A stretch of DNA of 64,000 bases from a virus. The position numbers and the translations under genes are program-made. A model generated the notes under the pieces. That model did not search any database. It saw only the letters and a list, made by a program, of their open reading frames with translations, and had not been told where the DNA came from. This document shows positions 9,553 through 17,646 of this stretch, piece by piece (position 1 is the first letter of the stretch; each line of letters begins with the position of its first letter). The DNA lies in IMG/VR virus record IMGVR_UViG_3300003332_000015, positions 18,576 to 82,575 of that record, one strand, 5' to 3'.

Positions 9553-9565
9553 ATTATATTAGTAA
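9553..9565 (-). promoter_or_regulatory. Late-type motif before HNH endonuclease gene
   Basis: TTACTAATATAAT, 47 bases before the endonuclease ATG. The leader contains the GGGAAACTC/GAGTTTCCC-like stretch at 9539-9550. Confidence 0.5.
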
Positions 9566-9582
9566 AAGAAGAATTAAAGGTT

Positions 9583-9625
9583 AGATATAGGGAGTTATTC
9601 TATATCAGCAGGTTCCCGCCTGTTG
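9583..9625 (-). other. Conserved double hairpin A downstream of gp51-like gene
   Basis: Minus strand: first stem CAACAGG/CCTGCTG (9606-9625), then stem GATATAG/CTATATC (9583-9605). The same two-hairpin layout, with different stem sequences but the same order after a gene stop and before an HNH endonuclease, occurs at 18161-18201 and 21731-21776. Compensating stem changes suggest selected RNA structure. Function unknown. Confidence 0.55.
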
Positions 9626-9641
9626 TCCCTTTTTATTTAAT

Positions 9642-9770
9642 TTATTTTTTATTTTTTTCCTTCATAACTTTTTTTAAATAGTTTAGTCTATTTCTAATAA
9701 TATGACTAGGCATCTTCATATAGTCTTCATAAGTATCAGAAAAACTACTATAACAAAGAGTACTAATCAT
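9642..9770 (-). CDS. Small gp51-like tail assembly protein, possibly made by frameshift from the gp26-like gene
   Basis: A 42-codon frame from ATG 9770, not preceded by a Shine-Dalgarno site. It contains NQMISTLCYSSFSDTYEDYM-type sequence followed by K-M-P-S-H-I-I-R and a Lys-rich end. This resembles the short 'F/Y-xx-L-x-x-M-P-xx-x-R' proteins that follow gp26 in T4-like phages, or the T extension of tail chaperones. The frame stays open upstream through the last ~18 codons of the gp26-like gene (+1 relative to it), so a +1/-2 shift near its CCT TAA end could yield a fusion. Re-initiation is the alternative. Confidence 0.5.
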   Translation of the reverse strand: MISTLCYSSFSDTYEDYMKMPSHIIRNRLNYLKKVMKEKNKK

Positions 9771-9783
9771 TTGATTAAAAATA

Positions 9784-10740
9784 TTAAGGGTCCATGGACG
9801 GTAAGAAATCCATAAATCGAAAAAGGAAACTCCGAGTTATGTCTTCACCTGTTAAAGGTGATTTCACTTTGATTTCATGTTCTATACCAAACTTCACATT
9901 ATCTTTTAAGTAAGTATTATAGTCTTTCCATACTGTTAAAGGTATTGTAGAATACTCTTCAATAGCTTCTTCAGCACTAACATCAACTTCATCAATTTGA
10001 CTTATTAATTGTATCTGTTGTTGCCTAGCAAAAAACTTTAATCTTTCAATTTGATACTTTTTAAACTTTCTCATTTTAGAAGGAGATATCTTATAATCTA
10101 AAGGTTTCCCTTGTTCCATAAGAAATTCATTATGTTTTAATTGTTGTTCTAATTCAGAGTATTCATCTTCCTCTTCAATAAACTTATCTTCAGTTAATTC
10201 TTTTGCTATTAAAGTTTGTCCTATCCTAGGTAAAATAAAACCGTATGTTCTACCATCAGACTCATCAGTAATAGTTATAGGAGTATTTAAACTAGATAAC
10301 ATTTTAGTTTTTATTTGAGAAGTTCTTATTGATACTACTAATTTTTCACCACCAGTAGATAGAGCATCTTGTCTTTTTTTAGATACTGTTTTAAGTTCTT
10401 CTTCTGTTGGCATATAAGGATACTCTAAGTAATCTTGCCAAAAGTTAAAATAAATGTTTAACATTATTTCTTCTATGTCTTGTTCATGTAAAGTACTAGC
10501 ATCAACATCCTCATAAATCATGTTATTTAATACTGTTAGTAATGATTCAAGAATAGTGTCCTCAGTAGACATTGCTAGATCAAGAGCATCTTGTCCTGAA
10601 TAGTTTCTTACATGTATTTTAGAAGGATAACCTAGTTGACCATTAGAACTTAATTTAATAGGTAAATAACTTTTAGGTATCCCTTTACTTTTTTCTTTTT
10701 TAATTACTTTTTTTTCATCTCCAACAAAAATATCACTCAT
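9784..10740 (-). CDS. Tail/baseplate assembly chaperone, gp26-like
   Basis: 318 residues. The segment KIHVRNYSGQDALDLAM, followed by a helix in ILESLLTVLNNMI and then DIEEIMLNIYFNFW, matches the layout of T4 gp26-type proteins ('VRP.T..EE..L..A.....I...I..C......L...D..Y..L..R'). The C-terminus ends FLFRFMDFLPSMDP. Such proteins act before the tape measure in tail assembly and, in many phages, overlap a second frame that extends them. That overlap is seen here (9642-9770). The tape measure gene would be next but for the inserted endonuclease. Confidence 0.6.
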   Translation of the reverse strand: MSDIFVGDEKKVIKKEKSKGIPKSYLPIKLSSNGQLGYPSKIHVRNYSGQDALDLAMSTEDTILESLLTVLNNMIYEDVDASTLHEQDIEEIMLNIYFNFWQDYLEYPYMPTEEELKTVSKKRQDALSTGGEKLVVSIRTSQIKTKMLSSLNTPITITDESDGRTYGFILPRIGQTLIAKELTEDKFIEEEDEYSELEQQLKHNEFLMEQGKPLDYKISPSKMRKFKKYQIERLKFFARQQQIQLISQIDEVDVSAEEAIEEYSTIPLTVWKDYNTYLKDNVKFGIEHEIKVKSPLTGEDITRSFLFRFMDFLPSMDP

Positions 10741-10761
10741 TTTTATATCCTTTATTTATTT

Positions 10762-11301
10762 TTATACTATAGGTATTGGTACAGCACTACTTCTAATTAT
10801 TTGATCAACTGTAAAATTGCATATTACAGTTTTATTTTCACTTGTATCATATGTTAAATCTATATTTTCAATTCCTGTTATCATCATATTCATAAATCTA
10901 TATGAATATGTACTTTCACCATTAGTAGGAATTAATATATCTGATCTCGTATATTTAAAGAAAGTTACTGTTGCTTGTTTAACATAACTTCCGCCTGTTT
11001 TAAATTTACGAGTCTTTTGATCATAAATATTACCCATCCATTTTTCCATAAATTTCATAACAGTGAAATCAGCTGTTTCATTAAACTCTATAGAAAAGTC
11101 CTCTTCAGGTTCAAATTTCATTAGTACTTTATGACCACTATTTCTAGTTTCTGTTTCAAATTTTAAAAGAGGTATAGTAGTACTTTTAATGAGAAATCTA
11201 ATACTAGGTTCATCATCAAAATAAAATTCCCATAAATTAGGATTCCAATATTCTTTCTGTAATTCAAACAATGTTTCATTAATAGGTTTAAAAAATGCCA
11301 A
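10762..11301 (-). CDS. Second tail-tube-like protein (gp19/gp54 family)
   Basis: 179 residues from a TTG start (11301) with a strong GGAGGG eight bases upstream. The pattern IRFLIKSTTIPLLKFETETR, then EDFSIEFNETADFTVMKFM and a final ENKTVICNFTVDQI, is that of T4 gp19-type tube folds, in which a beta-sandwich dimerises. It is a paralogue of the tube protein at 11802-12323, so it is probably a tube initiator or terminator. The ribosome-binding site lies in the 3' arm of a hairpin that also contains the late promoter motif. Confidence 0.7.
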   Translation of the reverse strand: MAFFKPINETLFELQKEYWNPNLWEFYFDDEPSIRFLIKSTTIPLLKFETETRNSGHKVLMKFEPEEDFSIEFNETADFTVMKFMEKWMGNIYDQKTRKFKTGGSYVKQATVTFFKYTRSDILIPTNGESTYSYRFMNMMITGIENIDLTYDTSENKTVICNFTVDQIIRSSAVPIPIV

Positions 11302-11306
11302 AATAA

Positions 11307-11345
11307 AACCCTCCTATTATTATATTAGTAATAATACAGAGGGTT
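11307..11345 (-). promoter_or_regulatory. Late motif inside RBS-sequestering hairpin before the 10762-11301 gene
   Basis: TTACTAATATAAT (11319-11331) sits in the loop region of an inverted repeat: outer arms AACCCTC (11339-11345) and GAGGGTT (11307-11313), inner arms TATTATTA/TAATAATA. On the minus strand the 3' arm carries the GGAGGG ribosome-binding site and is followed by TTTTATTTT. Read-through RNA could fold and hide the site or terminate; RNA started at the motif would lack the 5' arm. Confidence 0.55.
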
Positions 11346-11379
11346 CAAAACTTTTTATATAAACTTGTTTAAATAAACT

Positions 11380-11790
11380 TTATAACATGTTACTTGCTTT
11401 TTCTAAATACTCACATACACCCATTAAAATCTCTTCACGTATAGTATTATCAACTAGTAGATCTTCAACTCCCATATCAACTGCAAAACCTATATCTTGA
11501 GCTAAGTCATATGGAGACATAGGACCATAAAGTGCTAAGTTAGAAATTCCTGTAGATATTGGACTAAGTTTTCTAATATCAAAATTCTCATCTAATATTT
11601 TTATCTTGTCACCTTTCTCAAGAATGGTATTCCCAATAGGAGTGTCTTGTGTAATCTCAATAGTAAGACTATCTTCTTTCTTTTTATCTTTCTTACCAAC
11701 TTTTTTCTTACACGATACACAATACCCAGTCTGTATTAGATACTTACTACCACAGTCAGGACATTTTGCTGTTTTACTTGCTTCTCTCAT
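11380..11790 (-). CDS. Zinc-ribbon protein with ILExGDKI module
   Basis: 136 residues. The N-terminus has two CxxC pairs (CPDC ... CVSC) forming a zinc ribbon (about 9-30), then a Lys-rich linker. The recurring module LTIEITQDTPIGNTILEKGD (about 43-70) follows, then a helical C-terminal domain of about 65 residues not recognised elsewhere. The module's I-L-E fits the T4 gp21 cleavage rule, so it may be an internal head protein, although it lies between tube genes. It is unlike any tail protein I know. Confidence 0.55.
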   Translation of the reverse strand: MREASKTAKCPDCGSKYLIQTGYCVSCKKKVGKKDKKKEDSLTIEITQDTPIGNTILEKGDKIKILDENFDIRKLSPISTGISNLALYGPMSPYDLAQDIGFAVDMGVEDLLVDNTIREEILMGVCEYLEKASNML

Positions 11791-11801
11791 AATATTTTTC
11801 C

Positions 11802-12323
11802 TTAAATTATGTTATCATCTAATGCTAAGAAACCAAAAGTTACATTAACAATAATTGGATCACCACTACTATAATCAAAACTAATGTCTCCAACTGTCAT
11901 TGGAAAACAACCTTTAAAATTCCAACTACCAAAACCTGGTATAGGAATATTCTCTGGAGTAACTGCCCAAACTGTCATGTTTACTCTGTTGTTTGAAAGT
12001 ACATTATCAGGAGCAATAACTCCTGTATAACTATTTGCTACTTTATTTTTCCAAGCTACTAACCCTTTATATACAAGCCAGTTTCTATCAACTCTTAAAT
12101 CAAAACTAAATTCATTCGGTGCTTCAATCTTACCAGAAGGTTTTGTGATCTTCTGTGTTTTATGATGAACCTCATAAGTACTCGTCCCTGTTGCAGGAAC
12201 AGTAAAGTTTTGAATTCTTAAAAGAGTAGAAGTAATGTCGTCTATAAATGCTATAGGTTCAATTGATACATCAAATAAATTCGATAGTGCATCATCCCCC
12301 ATTTGATAAATTTTATCTACCAT
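11802..12323 (-). CDS. Major tail tube protein (gp19-like)
   Basis: 173 residues. The features LFDVSIEPIAFIDD, TVPATGTSTYEVHHKTQK and RVDRNWLVYKGLVAWKNK, then the C-terminal GDISFDYSSGDPIIVNVTF, follow the T4 gp19 plan in which hexameric rings stack into the inner tube. The start ATG (12323) is preceded by AAGGAGATATACTA. The upstream endonuclease gene reads through this promoter and ribosome-binding site and ends in TAATG on the start codon. The sheath gene lies just upstream of the endonuclease, the normal 18-19 order. Confidence 0.85.
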   Translation of the reverse strand: MVDKIYQMGDDALSNLFDVSIEPIAFIDDITSTLLRIQNFTVPATGTSTYEVHHKTQKITKPSGKIEAPNEFSFDLRVDRNWLVYKGLVAWKNKVANSYTGVIAPDNVLSNNRVNMTVWAVTPENIPIPGFGSWNFKGCFPMTVGDISFDYSSGDPIIVNVTFGFLALDDNII

Positions 12324-13264
12324 TAGTATATCTCCTTATTCTGTATATTAATATTAGTAAAAATTTCATCAAAAGGAATATTTTTATTTTGTTTTATTCT
12401 TAAAAAAGTATAATCCTTTAATTCATTACTACTCATAATTTTATTTTGTCGTTCTTGGTCTTTCTTTTTAAGTTGACCTTTTGCTGTAAAATGGTATGAC
12501 TCATCCCATTCCATAATTAATTTTAAATCATTATTAACATAATCTAAAAAATATCTATCTTTAGTACAGTACTCTTTACCTTTATTTCCGTATTGTCCAT
12601 TGGTGTTTAATCTTTCATCAAAGTAATCAAAAAATTCACAAGCGTAATGATTAAAACGTCCACCACCTTTAAGGTTAAGTTTTCGTTCCTTAGCTTTTTT
12701 TATACCCGATATTTCCTCATAAGTTTTACCTTTTTTGGCTTTACTCATTTTAAGTTTTATTTCTTGTGCTTTTTCAGAACCATACTCTTCTTCCATAGAT
12801 ACACCTTTTCTTTTAGTGTTTCTACCAAAAAGAGTTTTGGAAATTTTATTACGAACCTCTAATTTTTTAGCTGAATTATTTTTACCTTTTTGTCTTTCAG
12901 ACTGTTTTCTTTTAAATTCTTCTGTGTGTTTAGGGACTTTTATTAATCCTTGTTCCCTTAAACTAGTTTTATATTCTTCAGTACAAATTCTTGAACAAGT
13001 TTTATAATATCCTATTTTATAACTTTCATATACTACATTACCTTGACCACAAATTAAACATTTTTTATTTGTTTTTATATCATTAAGTATACAATAAATT
13101 CTCTCACCTATTCTTGATTCACTAGATAAAAAATGAGTTTCTTTATAAATTTCTTTTAGTCTTTCTTCAAAATTATTTCGTAAATATTTAGGGAGACCTG
13201 CATTGATACTCCCTGTTCGAGTAAAAGTATGTTTATCTGTTAAAAGAAACTCTTTAATAGTCAC
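12323..13264 (-). CDS. Homing endonuclease, Vsr/EDxHD-like, with N-terminal zinc motif
   Basis: 313 residues from GTG 13264. Residues about 65-105 hold CLICGQG...CSRICTEEY, a likely Zn finger. The middle (about 110-190) carries NUMOD-like basic repeats (TEEFKRKQSERQKGKNN). The C-terminus has the nuclease-like segment DLKLIMEWDESYH followed by a Lys-rich helix and FLRIKQN, resembling Vsr-fold/EDxHD homing endonucleases such as I-Bth0305I (inferred). Its last codons encode T-N-I-N-I-Q-N-K-E-I-Y across the late promoter and ribosome-binding site of the tube gene. A homologue is at 30019-31092. Confidence 0.65.
   Translation of the reverse strand: MTIKEFLLTDKHTFTRTGSINAGLPKYLRNNFEERLKEIYKETHFLSSESRIGERIYCILNDIKTNKKCLICGQGNVVYESYKIGYYKTCSRICTEEYKTSLREQGLIKVPKHTEEFKRKQSERQKGKNNSAKKLEVRNKISKTLFGRNTKRKGVSMEEEYGSEKAQEIKLKMSKAKKGKTYEEISGIKKAKERKLNLKGGGRFNHYACEFFDYFDERLNTNGQYGNKGKEYCTKDRYFLDYVNNDLKLIMEWDESYHFTAKGQLKKKDQERQNKIMSSNELKDYTFLRIKQNKNIPFDEIFTNINIQNKEIY
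12347..12360 (-). promoter_or_regulatory. Late-type motif variant before the tube gene
   Basis: TTACTAATATTAAT, one base longer than the consensus, 24 bases before the tube ATG and embedded in the 3' coding end of the endonuclease gene. Confidence 0.5.
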
Positions 13265-13267
13265 TTA

Positions 13268-14809
13268 CTATACGCCTATGACTTCACTCAAAATGGTGGT
13301 CTGTCCCACATTTACGAATTCAAGTACTATTCTTTCTGAATAAGGTGTTACTTGTATTCCAAGTGTATAAACAAATTTTCTAGCTGCTCTAGCTGCTCCG
13401 TCATTATTGTTTAAATCACATTGGATAATATAATCTGATAAAAGACCCGATGCTAAAATAGGATCCATTAAAGTTTCACCTTTTGAAACAGCTAGTCTTC
13501 TATGTAATTCGTCATTAAGTTTTACTATTTGATAAGTAAGTACACCTTTTAACATGTTAGAAATAATATAATCAAAAAGTCTTGCATGAGCAATCCAACT
13601 TGTATCTGATAATGAAAGAGGTGATTGTGCTGTTCTTTGTGATGTTATCATAACACCATAACTTGCATACTGTACAATAGGATTTATTCCAGCTTCATCT
13701 AATGATTGTAGAGTTGCCTCACTAGGATCGTATTCCATCTGTACAATACCAGCACCTAATTGTCCACCATGTTTATTTTCATCGATCCATGCTGGAGCAC
13801 CACCATTAAATATATTTGTCATCTGTGCATATTTTACACCAACTCTTCCAATTAAAGAAGTCCAAAAGTATGAGTTGTTATAAGTGTCTTTTACTTTTGC
13901 ATGATTCCAATAAAAAGCTAATCCTTTATTATTTATACTAAAACCATCTTTAGTTGTAATAGAAGATGCCGCATCTGAACCTGCTGGTAAAGCTAAAATA
14001 TAAGAAGCATACTTTTGGTATGTACTTCTTAATGTATCAAACAAAGCTTCTACACCAGCTATTGCTGTAGGATCCATAAATATGTCTGCTTTATATGTAT
14101 TTGACTGTTGAAAAAATGCCCAACCTAATGTTAACTCAGTTATTGTAATTGTTGCACCTCTGGCTCCATCTGAAAAAGCAACTTCAGCAGTGTCGTCAGT
14201 AAAAGATGTTATTGCTGATAGTGGATTAACTACTGCTTGAATATAATCATCACCATCTAATACATCTAATATATATATATTTTTTCCAAATCCATCTTTT
14301 GCTCCTACTACTAAAGACACATCATATGTTTCTATTAATACACTATCTTTATATAACTTTATAGTAAAAACCGAATTAGTATCATTATAAGATACTAATA
14401 CACCTAAGTCATCTACATATGGACTAGCTGCTGCAATAACGAAATGGTCTGTTACTAATGGAAAAGTAAAATCTTCAATTGTTGAAGGATCTTCACCTGC
14501 ACCAAAAACTGCTGATCCAGCATCAGATACTAAAACTCCACCTAATAATGCTGTTGCATCGTAAGGAGCTGATATCCATAAACCTGACTGTTTGTTATAC
14601 TGTATTGCTTCCCATACATCAGGGTAAGCTACAGATGGTTTACCAAATAAATCAATTATTCTTTTTTCTTGACCGGCATCTACGAAGATAGGAGTAGCTC
14701 CCCCTTTCCCGGCTCTTATTGTCATTGCACCAACAGATCCTTCTGTACCAATTACGGTAGAAGACTTGTCTATTTTGTCAACTGTTAATCTCCAACTATT
14801 TGAAGGCAT
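13268..14809 (-). CDS. Tail sheath protein (gp18-like)
   Basis: 513 residues. The N-terminus carries the T4/phage sheath signature: DKSSTVIGTEGSVGAMTIRA, then IDLFGKP and DVWEAIQYNKQSGLWISAP. The C-terminal domain (about 400-513) has DYIISNMLKGVLTYQIVK, a helical stretch and the typical ending RKFVYTLGIQVTPYSERIVL. These terminal domains hold the contractile lattice; the middle (about 85-230) is a variable surface insertion. It is preceded by a late motif whose inverted copy abuts the ribosome-binding site GGAG. Confidence 0.9.
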   Translation of the reverse strand: MPSNSWRLTVDKIDKSSTVIGTEGSVGAMTIRAGKGGATPIFVDAGQEKRIIDLFGKPSVAYPDVWEAIQYNKQSGLWISAPYDATALLGGVLVSDAGSAVFGAGEDPSTIEDFTFPLVTDHFVIAAASPYVDDLGVLVSYNDTNSVFTIKLYKDSVLIETYDVSLVVGAKDGFGKNIYILDVLDGDDYIQAVVNPLSAITSFTDDTAEVAFSDGARGATITITELTLGWAFFQQSNTYKADIFMDPTAIAGVEALFDTLRSTYQKYASYILALPAGSDAASSITTKDGFSINNKGLAFYWNHAKVKDTYNNSYFWTSLIGRVGVKYAQMTNIFNGGAPAWIDENKHGGQLGAGIVQMEYDPSEATLQSLDEAGINPIVQYASYGVMITSQRTAQSPLSLSDTSWIAHARLFDYIISNMLKGVLTYQIVKLNDELHRRLAVSKGETLMDPILASGLLSDYIIQCDLNNNDGAARAARKFVYTLGIQVTPYSERIVLEFVNVGQTTILSEVIGV

Positions 14810-14822
14810 TGTATATTTCTCC

Positions 14823-14862
14823 TTTACTAATATTTTTTATATTGTGTTATTATATTAGTAAA
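14823..14862 (-). promoter_or_regulatory. Late motif with 11-bp inverted copy before sheath gene
   Basis: TTTACTAATAT (14852-14862) and its perfect reverse complement (14823-14833) can form an 11-bp stem with an 18-base loop. The 3' arm ends in AAA directly before GGAG, the sheath ribosome-binding site. TTACTAATATAAT occupies 14849-14861. Confidence 0.6.
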
Positions 14863-14876
14863 CAAATTGTTAATTT

Positions 14877-15578
14877 TTAGAAGTCTAACTCAACTTCATC
14901 AGTTAAATGATTAATTACAAATTCTAAAGCTTCATCATAATTATCAGTATCAAAATTATATGCTGAAGCAAAATTAAATACTAATGTTTCTGGTATAGTG
15001 ATATCTGTATTTGCTATTAAATTAAATGTTTCTATCTCTATATCTAAAGAAGAAGAATGTATCTTATTTCTTTCTAACCAATCGTTCTCATTATATTGTG
15101 GTTCAAATGACATTCCTGTATAACTTAAATGAGCTGCATATGAAACATCTTCGACATCAACAGTTACATAAGGTGCTAAAATAGTTTTATTATTTGCATC
15201 CCATGTTACATTTGTAAAAGCATATTTATTATCAAAAGAAGTGTGTGACCAAAAAGATACATCATAACTTAAAACCATTGGAGCAAATCTTATTTTAGTT
15301 TCTAAAGCATCAATATAAACACCAGTACTATAAGCTCCAGGATGCCATCTTGAGGCATGACCTAAGTCTATATCTTTGAGTTTAAAATTTAAAAATGGTA
15401 ATTCTAAATTACCTTTGTTTTGATCACTTCGTTTTCTAAAAGCATACTCATTAGAAGAGTATATAACACGAGTTTGGTCTCCTCCAAAAAACATATTTGC
15501 AAAATGTGTTATTAAAGTAAGATCAACCGCATATATAGTATTTAAAAAACTAGGATCATCATAATATCTTTGTGCCAT
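14877..15578 (-). CDS. Tail completion / sheath terminator-like protein
   Basis: 233 residues. No known motif is certain. Segments NLELPFLNFKLKDIDLG and IRFAPMVLSYDVSFWS are beta strands reminiscent of tail terminator and gp15/gp3-type connector proteins that bind the top of the sheath or tube. It lies 67 bases before the sheath gene, where T4-like phages place tail completion proteins. The role is inference from position and secondary structure. Confidence 0.45.
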   Translation of the reverse strand: MAQRYYDDPSFLNTIYAVDLTLITHFANMFFGGDQTRVIYSSNEYAFRKRSDQNKGNLELPFLNFKLKDIDLGHASRWHPGAYSTGVYIDALETKIRFAPMVLSYDVSFWSHTSFDNKYAFTNVTWDANNKTILAPYVTVDVEDVSYAAHLSYTGMSFEPQYNENDWLERNKIHSSSLDIEIETFNLIANTDITIPETLVFNFASAYNFDTDNYDEALEFVINHLTDEVELDF

Positions 15579-15596
15579 TGTTTACCTTAAAATAAT

Positions 15597-15935
15597 TTAT
15601 ATTCTTACCTTATCAAGAGTATAAATAAAATGAGCTATTAATTCTTCTTTAGCTTCTTTTATCATATCATTTATATTTCTATGACCAAATTCTTTAGCAT
15701 CTGCATCAGTAAAATTTTGTTTTGTCTTATATGAATACTGACCAAAAGCTAACATAATATTCTGTATATGTTCAACAACAGAAACATTGTTATCATCATA
15801 CATTAAATAAATAAATTCTTCTTTAAGTTTTTTTGATTCTGTAAGAATTTTTATTTTGTCCCCAGGTTCAAGAATGTTTTCACCTATTTTAATTTCTTGT
15901 GTTATTTCAATTAAATCTTTATCAACTTTTCTCAT
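15597..15935 (-). CDS. Small head-region protein with N-terminal ILExGDKI module
   Basis: 112 residues. After MRKVDK the module DLIEITQEIKIGENILEPGD occupies about residues 7-34. The remaining ~75 residues are a helical domain with no recognised family. The architecture (short basic N-terminus, module, unique C-terminal domain) matches the proteins at 16490, 35528 and 35831. The motif I-L-E followed by P-G could be a prohead-protease site, though Pro after the cut is unfavourable. Preceded by a late motif and AAGGAG. Confidence 0.55.
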   Translation of the reverse strand: MRKVDKDLIEITQEIKIGENILEPGDKIKILTESKKLKEEFIYLMYDDNNVSVVEHIQNIMLAFGQYSYKTKQNFTDADAKEFGHRNINDMIKEAKEELIAHFIYTLDKVRI

Positions 15936-15947
15936 TATAATCTCCTT

Positions 15948-15959
15948 ACTATATTAGTA
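15948..15959 (-). promoter_or_regulatory. Late-type motif TACTAATATAGT
   Basis: Variant of the late motif, itself a small hairpin (TACTA-ATA-TAGTA), directly followed by AAGGAG and the ATG at 15935. Confidence 0.5.
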
Positions 15960-16490
15960 TTTAAATATTGTGTATCCTACACTAACAGAAAAAGTAATAT
16001 CTAAATTATAATAGATACCTATATTAAACTTTTCTAATATAATAGTATTTATACCTATTCCTATTGTTGGTAAGGAGTAAATTCCATCAGGATTATTATG
16101 TTTATAAGTTAGCATAGGACTAAGAGATATAATCTCTGTTTTCATAAACTCTTTTAATTCTTTAGATAAGTCTGTAATACGTTTTTCAAGTACTTCTATA
16201 TTTGGTAATAACTTGTCATCAATACGTGTTGTAAGAGCATCTATGGTGTCTTGCTGTGTCAATGTGATGTCATACACTACATCATACTCTTCTTGTAATG
16301 TCTTATTATTGTCTAATGACTCACTTAAATTATCTTCAGCTTCCAAATATAAATTAGTCATTATGATGTAAGCATTTTTAAGATCAAAATAATCATTAGG
16401 TACACTTAATTCATACTCACCAATATTAATAACTTCTTGTGTAAATACAAAAGAAGTTAAAAATATAAATAAAATTAAAAATTTTTTCAT
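15954..16490 (-). CDS. Secreted coiled-coil/beta protein, possible outer-membrane lysis partner
   Basis: 178 residues. A clear signal peptide (MKKFLILFIFLTSFVFTQ, cleavage about residue 17) without a lipobox Cys. Then a coiled coil (about 45-115) and a beta-rich C-terminus ending with an aromatic residue, resembling a small outer-membrane-associated domain. The gene two upstream (17073-17426) encodes an inner-membrane coiled-coil protein, so together they could act as a spanin-like envelope-disrupting pair. No sequence hallmark of known spanins is present; structural alternatives remain open. Confidence 0.45.
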   Translation of the reverse strand: MKKFLILFIFLTSFVFTQEVINIGEYELSVPNDYFDLKNAYIIMTNLYLEAEDNLSESLDNNKTLQEEYDVVYDITLTQQDTIDALTTRIDDKLLPNIEVLEKRITDLSKELKEFMKTEIISLSPMLTYKHNNPDGIYSLPTIGIGINTIILEKFNIGIYYNLDITFSVSVGYTIFKY

Positions 16491-17080
16491 TATTGATTCT
16501 TATAACTGTCGTAAACAGAAAGACCAGTTCTTCTATATACTTCATCAGAAAAATCTTTCCATTGATCTTTGTCTTGAATATCTGTTATAAATTGTGTCCA
16601 ACCCATATCAAGTAAAGCATCCCATGCAACATCGTTATCTAATAAAACAGCTTCAAGTCTTTTAACATTACCAGCAGCTATATCAGTTATAACATAACCA
16701 CTAAATCCTGAATTCCATTTAGCTTTTTCTTTTAGTATTTTAACTTTGTCACCTTTTTCTAAAATAAAACTACCAATTTTTATGTCTTCGGTAATTGTTA
16801 TTAAATCTTCTTTTTTAATTTCTTTTTCAATTCTCATTATCTTTTCCTCCCACGGCATTCTTGGAAATGTATCTTTATAATCGACTACTTCATCCCACTC
16901 ACAATTTCTTTTTAAAAACGATAGAATAAGTCCTTTATTCCTATTTGCTTTTAAATCAATTACTGCTTTTCTTATTACTTTAGTATCATTACAATCAAAA
17001 TTGTATACTCTTCCATTAATATTTAATTTAAGTGAGTAATCTGTATAGACTAAAATATCTACATTAAATGGACTATCCAT
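16490..17080 (-). CDS. ILExGDKI-module protein with two possible starts
   Basis: 196 residues from ATG 17080, which overlaps the end of the previous gene. A second ATG at 16837 has an excellent ribosome-binding site (GGGAGGAAAAGATA) and gives a 115-residue protein starting MRIEKEIKKEDLITITED, exactly like the other module proteins, with the module at about residues 10-40 of the short form. The N-terminal extension is an acidic/aromatic domain of about 80 residues of unknown role. Long and short products may both be made. Confidence 0.55.
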   Translation of the reverse strand: MDSPFNVDILVYTDYSLKLNINGRVYNFDCNDTKVIRKAVIDLKANRNKGLILSFLKRNCEWDEVVDYKDTFPRMPWEEKIMRIEKEIKKEDLITITEDIKIGSFILEKGDKVKILKEKAKWNSGFSGYVITDIAAGNVKRLEAVLLDNDVAWDALLDMGWTQFITDIQDKDQWKDFSDEVYRRTGLSVYDSYKNQ

Positions 17081-17426
17081 CTATGTTCTTCTTTAGTATA
17101 TCAGCAACAGTCTTTTTTCTATTTGCCTGTTGATCTTCAATACTTTTAGTACTATCTTTTACACTGTCAACTTTTGCTTTACTTACTTTCAGTATTTTTT
17201 TATGTTCAATACTTTTTTCTTTAATAAGTTGAACTTCCTTACTCATTGCTTGTCTAATTTCTTTAGATGTTTCTACTTCTTTCTTAGCATCTTTAATCTT
17301 TTGTTTAGCCTTCTTTACATCTTCAGAATCTAACAAAGATAGATTATTCTTAACATACATAATCCCTAAAATAGAAACTATGATAAGACTTATTACTTCA
17401 ATAATTTTAATAATAGTTTTCTTCAT
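17073..17426 (-). CDS. Inner-membrane coiled-coil protein, i-spanin-like
   Basis: 117 residues: one N-terminal membrane helix (about 8-25, IEVISLIIVSILGIMYV), then a long Lys/Glu-rich coiled coil to the end (N-in, C-out by the positive-inside rule). This shape fits an inner-membrane spanin, but many phage membrane proteins share it. Its ATG overlaps the stop of the broken endonuclease (ATGA), and the late motif lies directly before the ATG, leaving no Shine-Dalgarno site. Confidence 0.45.
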   Translation of the reverse strand: MKKTIIKIIEVISLIIVSILGIMYVKNNLSLLDSEDVKKAKQKIKDAKKEVETSKEIRQAMSKEVQLIKEKSIEHKKILKVSKAKVDSVKDSTKSIEDQQANRKKTVADILKKNIDG

Positions 17427-17439
17427 ATTATATTAGTAA
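17427..17439 (-). promoter_or_regulatory. Late-type motif abutting the 17426 start codon
   Basis: TTACTAATATAAT immediately before ATG. Transcription from this motif would yield leaderless or near-leaderless RNA, or the gene is read from upstream RNA. Confidence 0.45.
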
Positions 17440-17646
17440 CAAGATTAACTTTTTTAGGTCTACCAAATGTCCATCCATTATTTAAATAATTTTGTAAATC
17501 AGTTAGTTTAACAATCTTTCCAATACAATCTTTATTTATATATCGTCTCCCTTTATTTACAGCAGGTTTCCTTCTCTTACTTTCTGACATATGTCTTTTA
17601 CTTTCAGAACTCCGCTTTTTACCTTTAAGAGCTATAGATAACCTTT

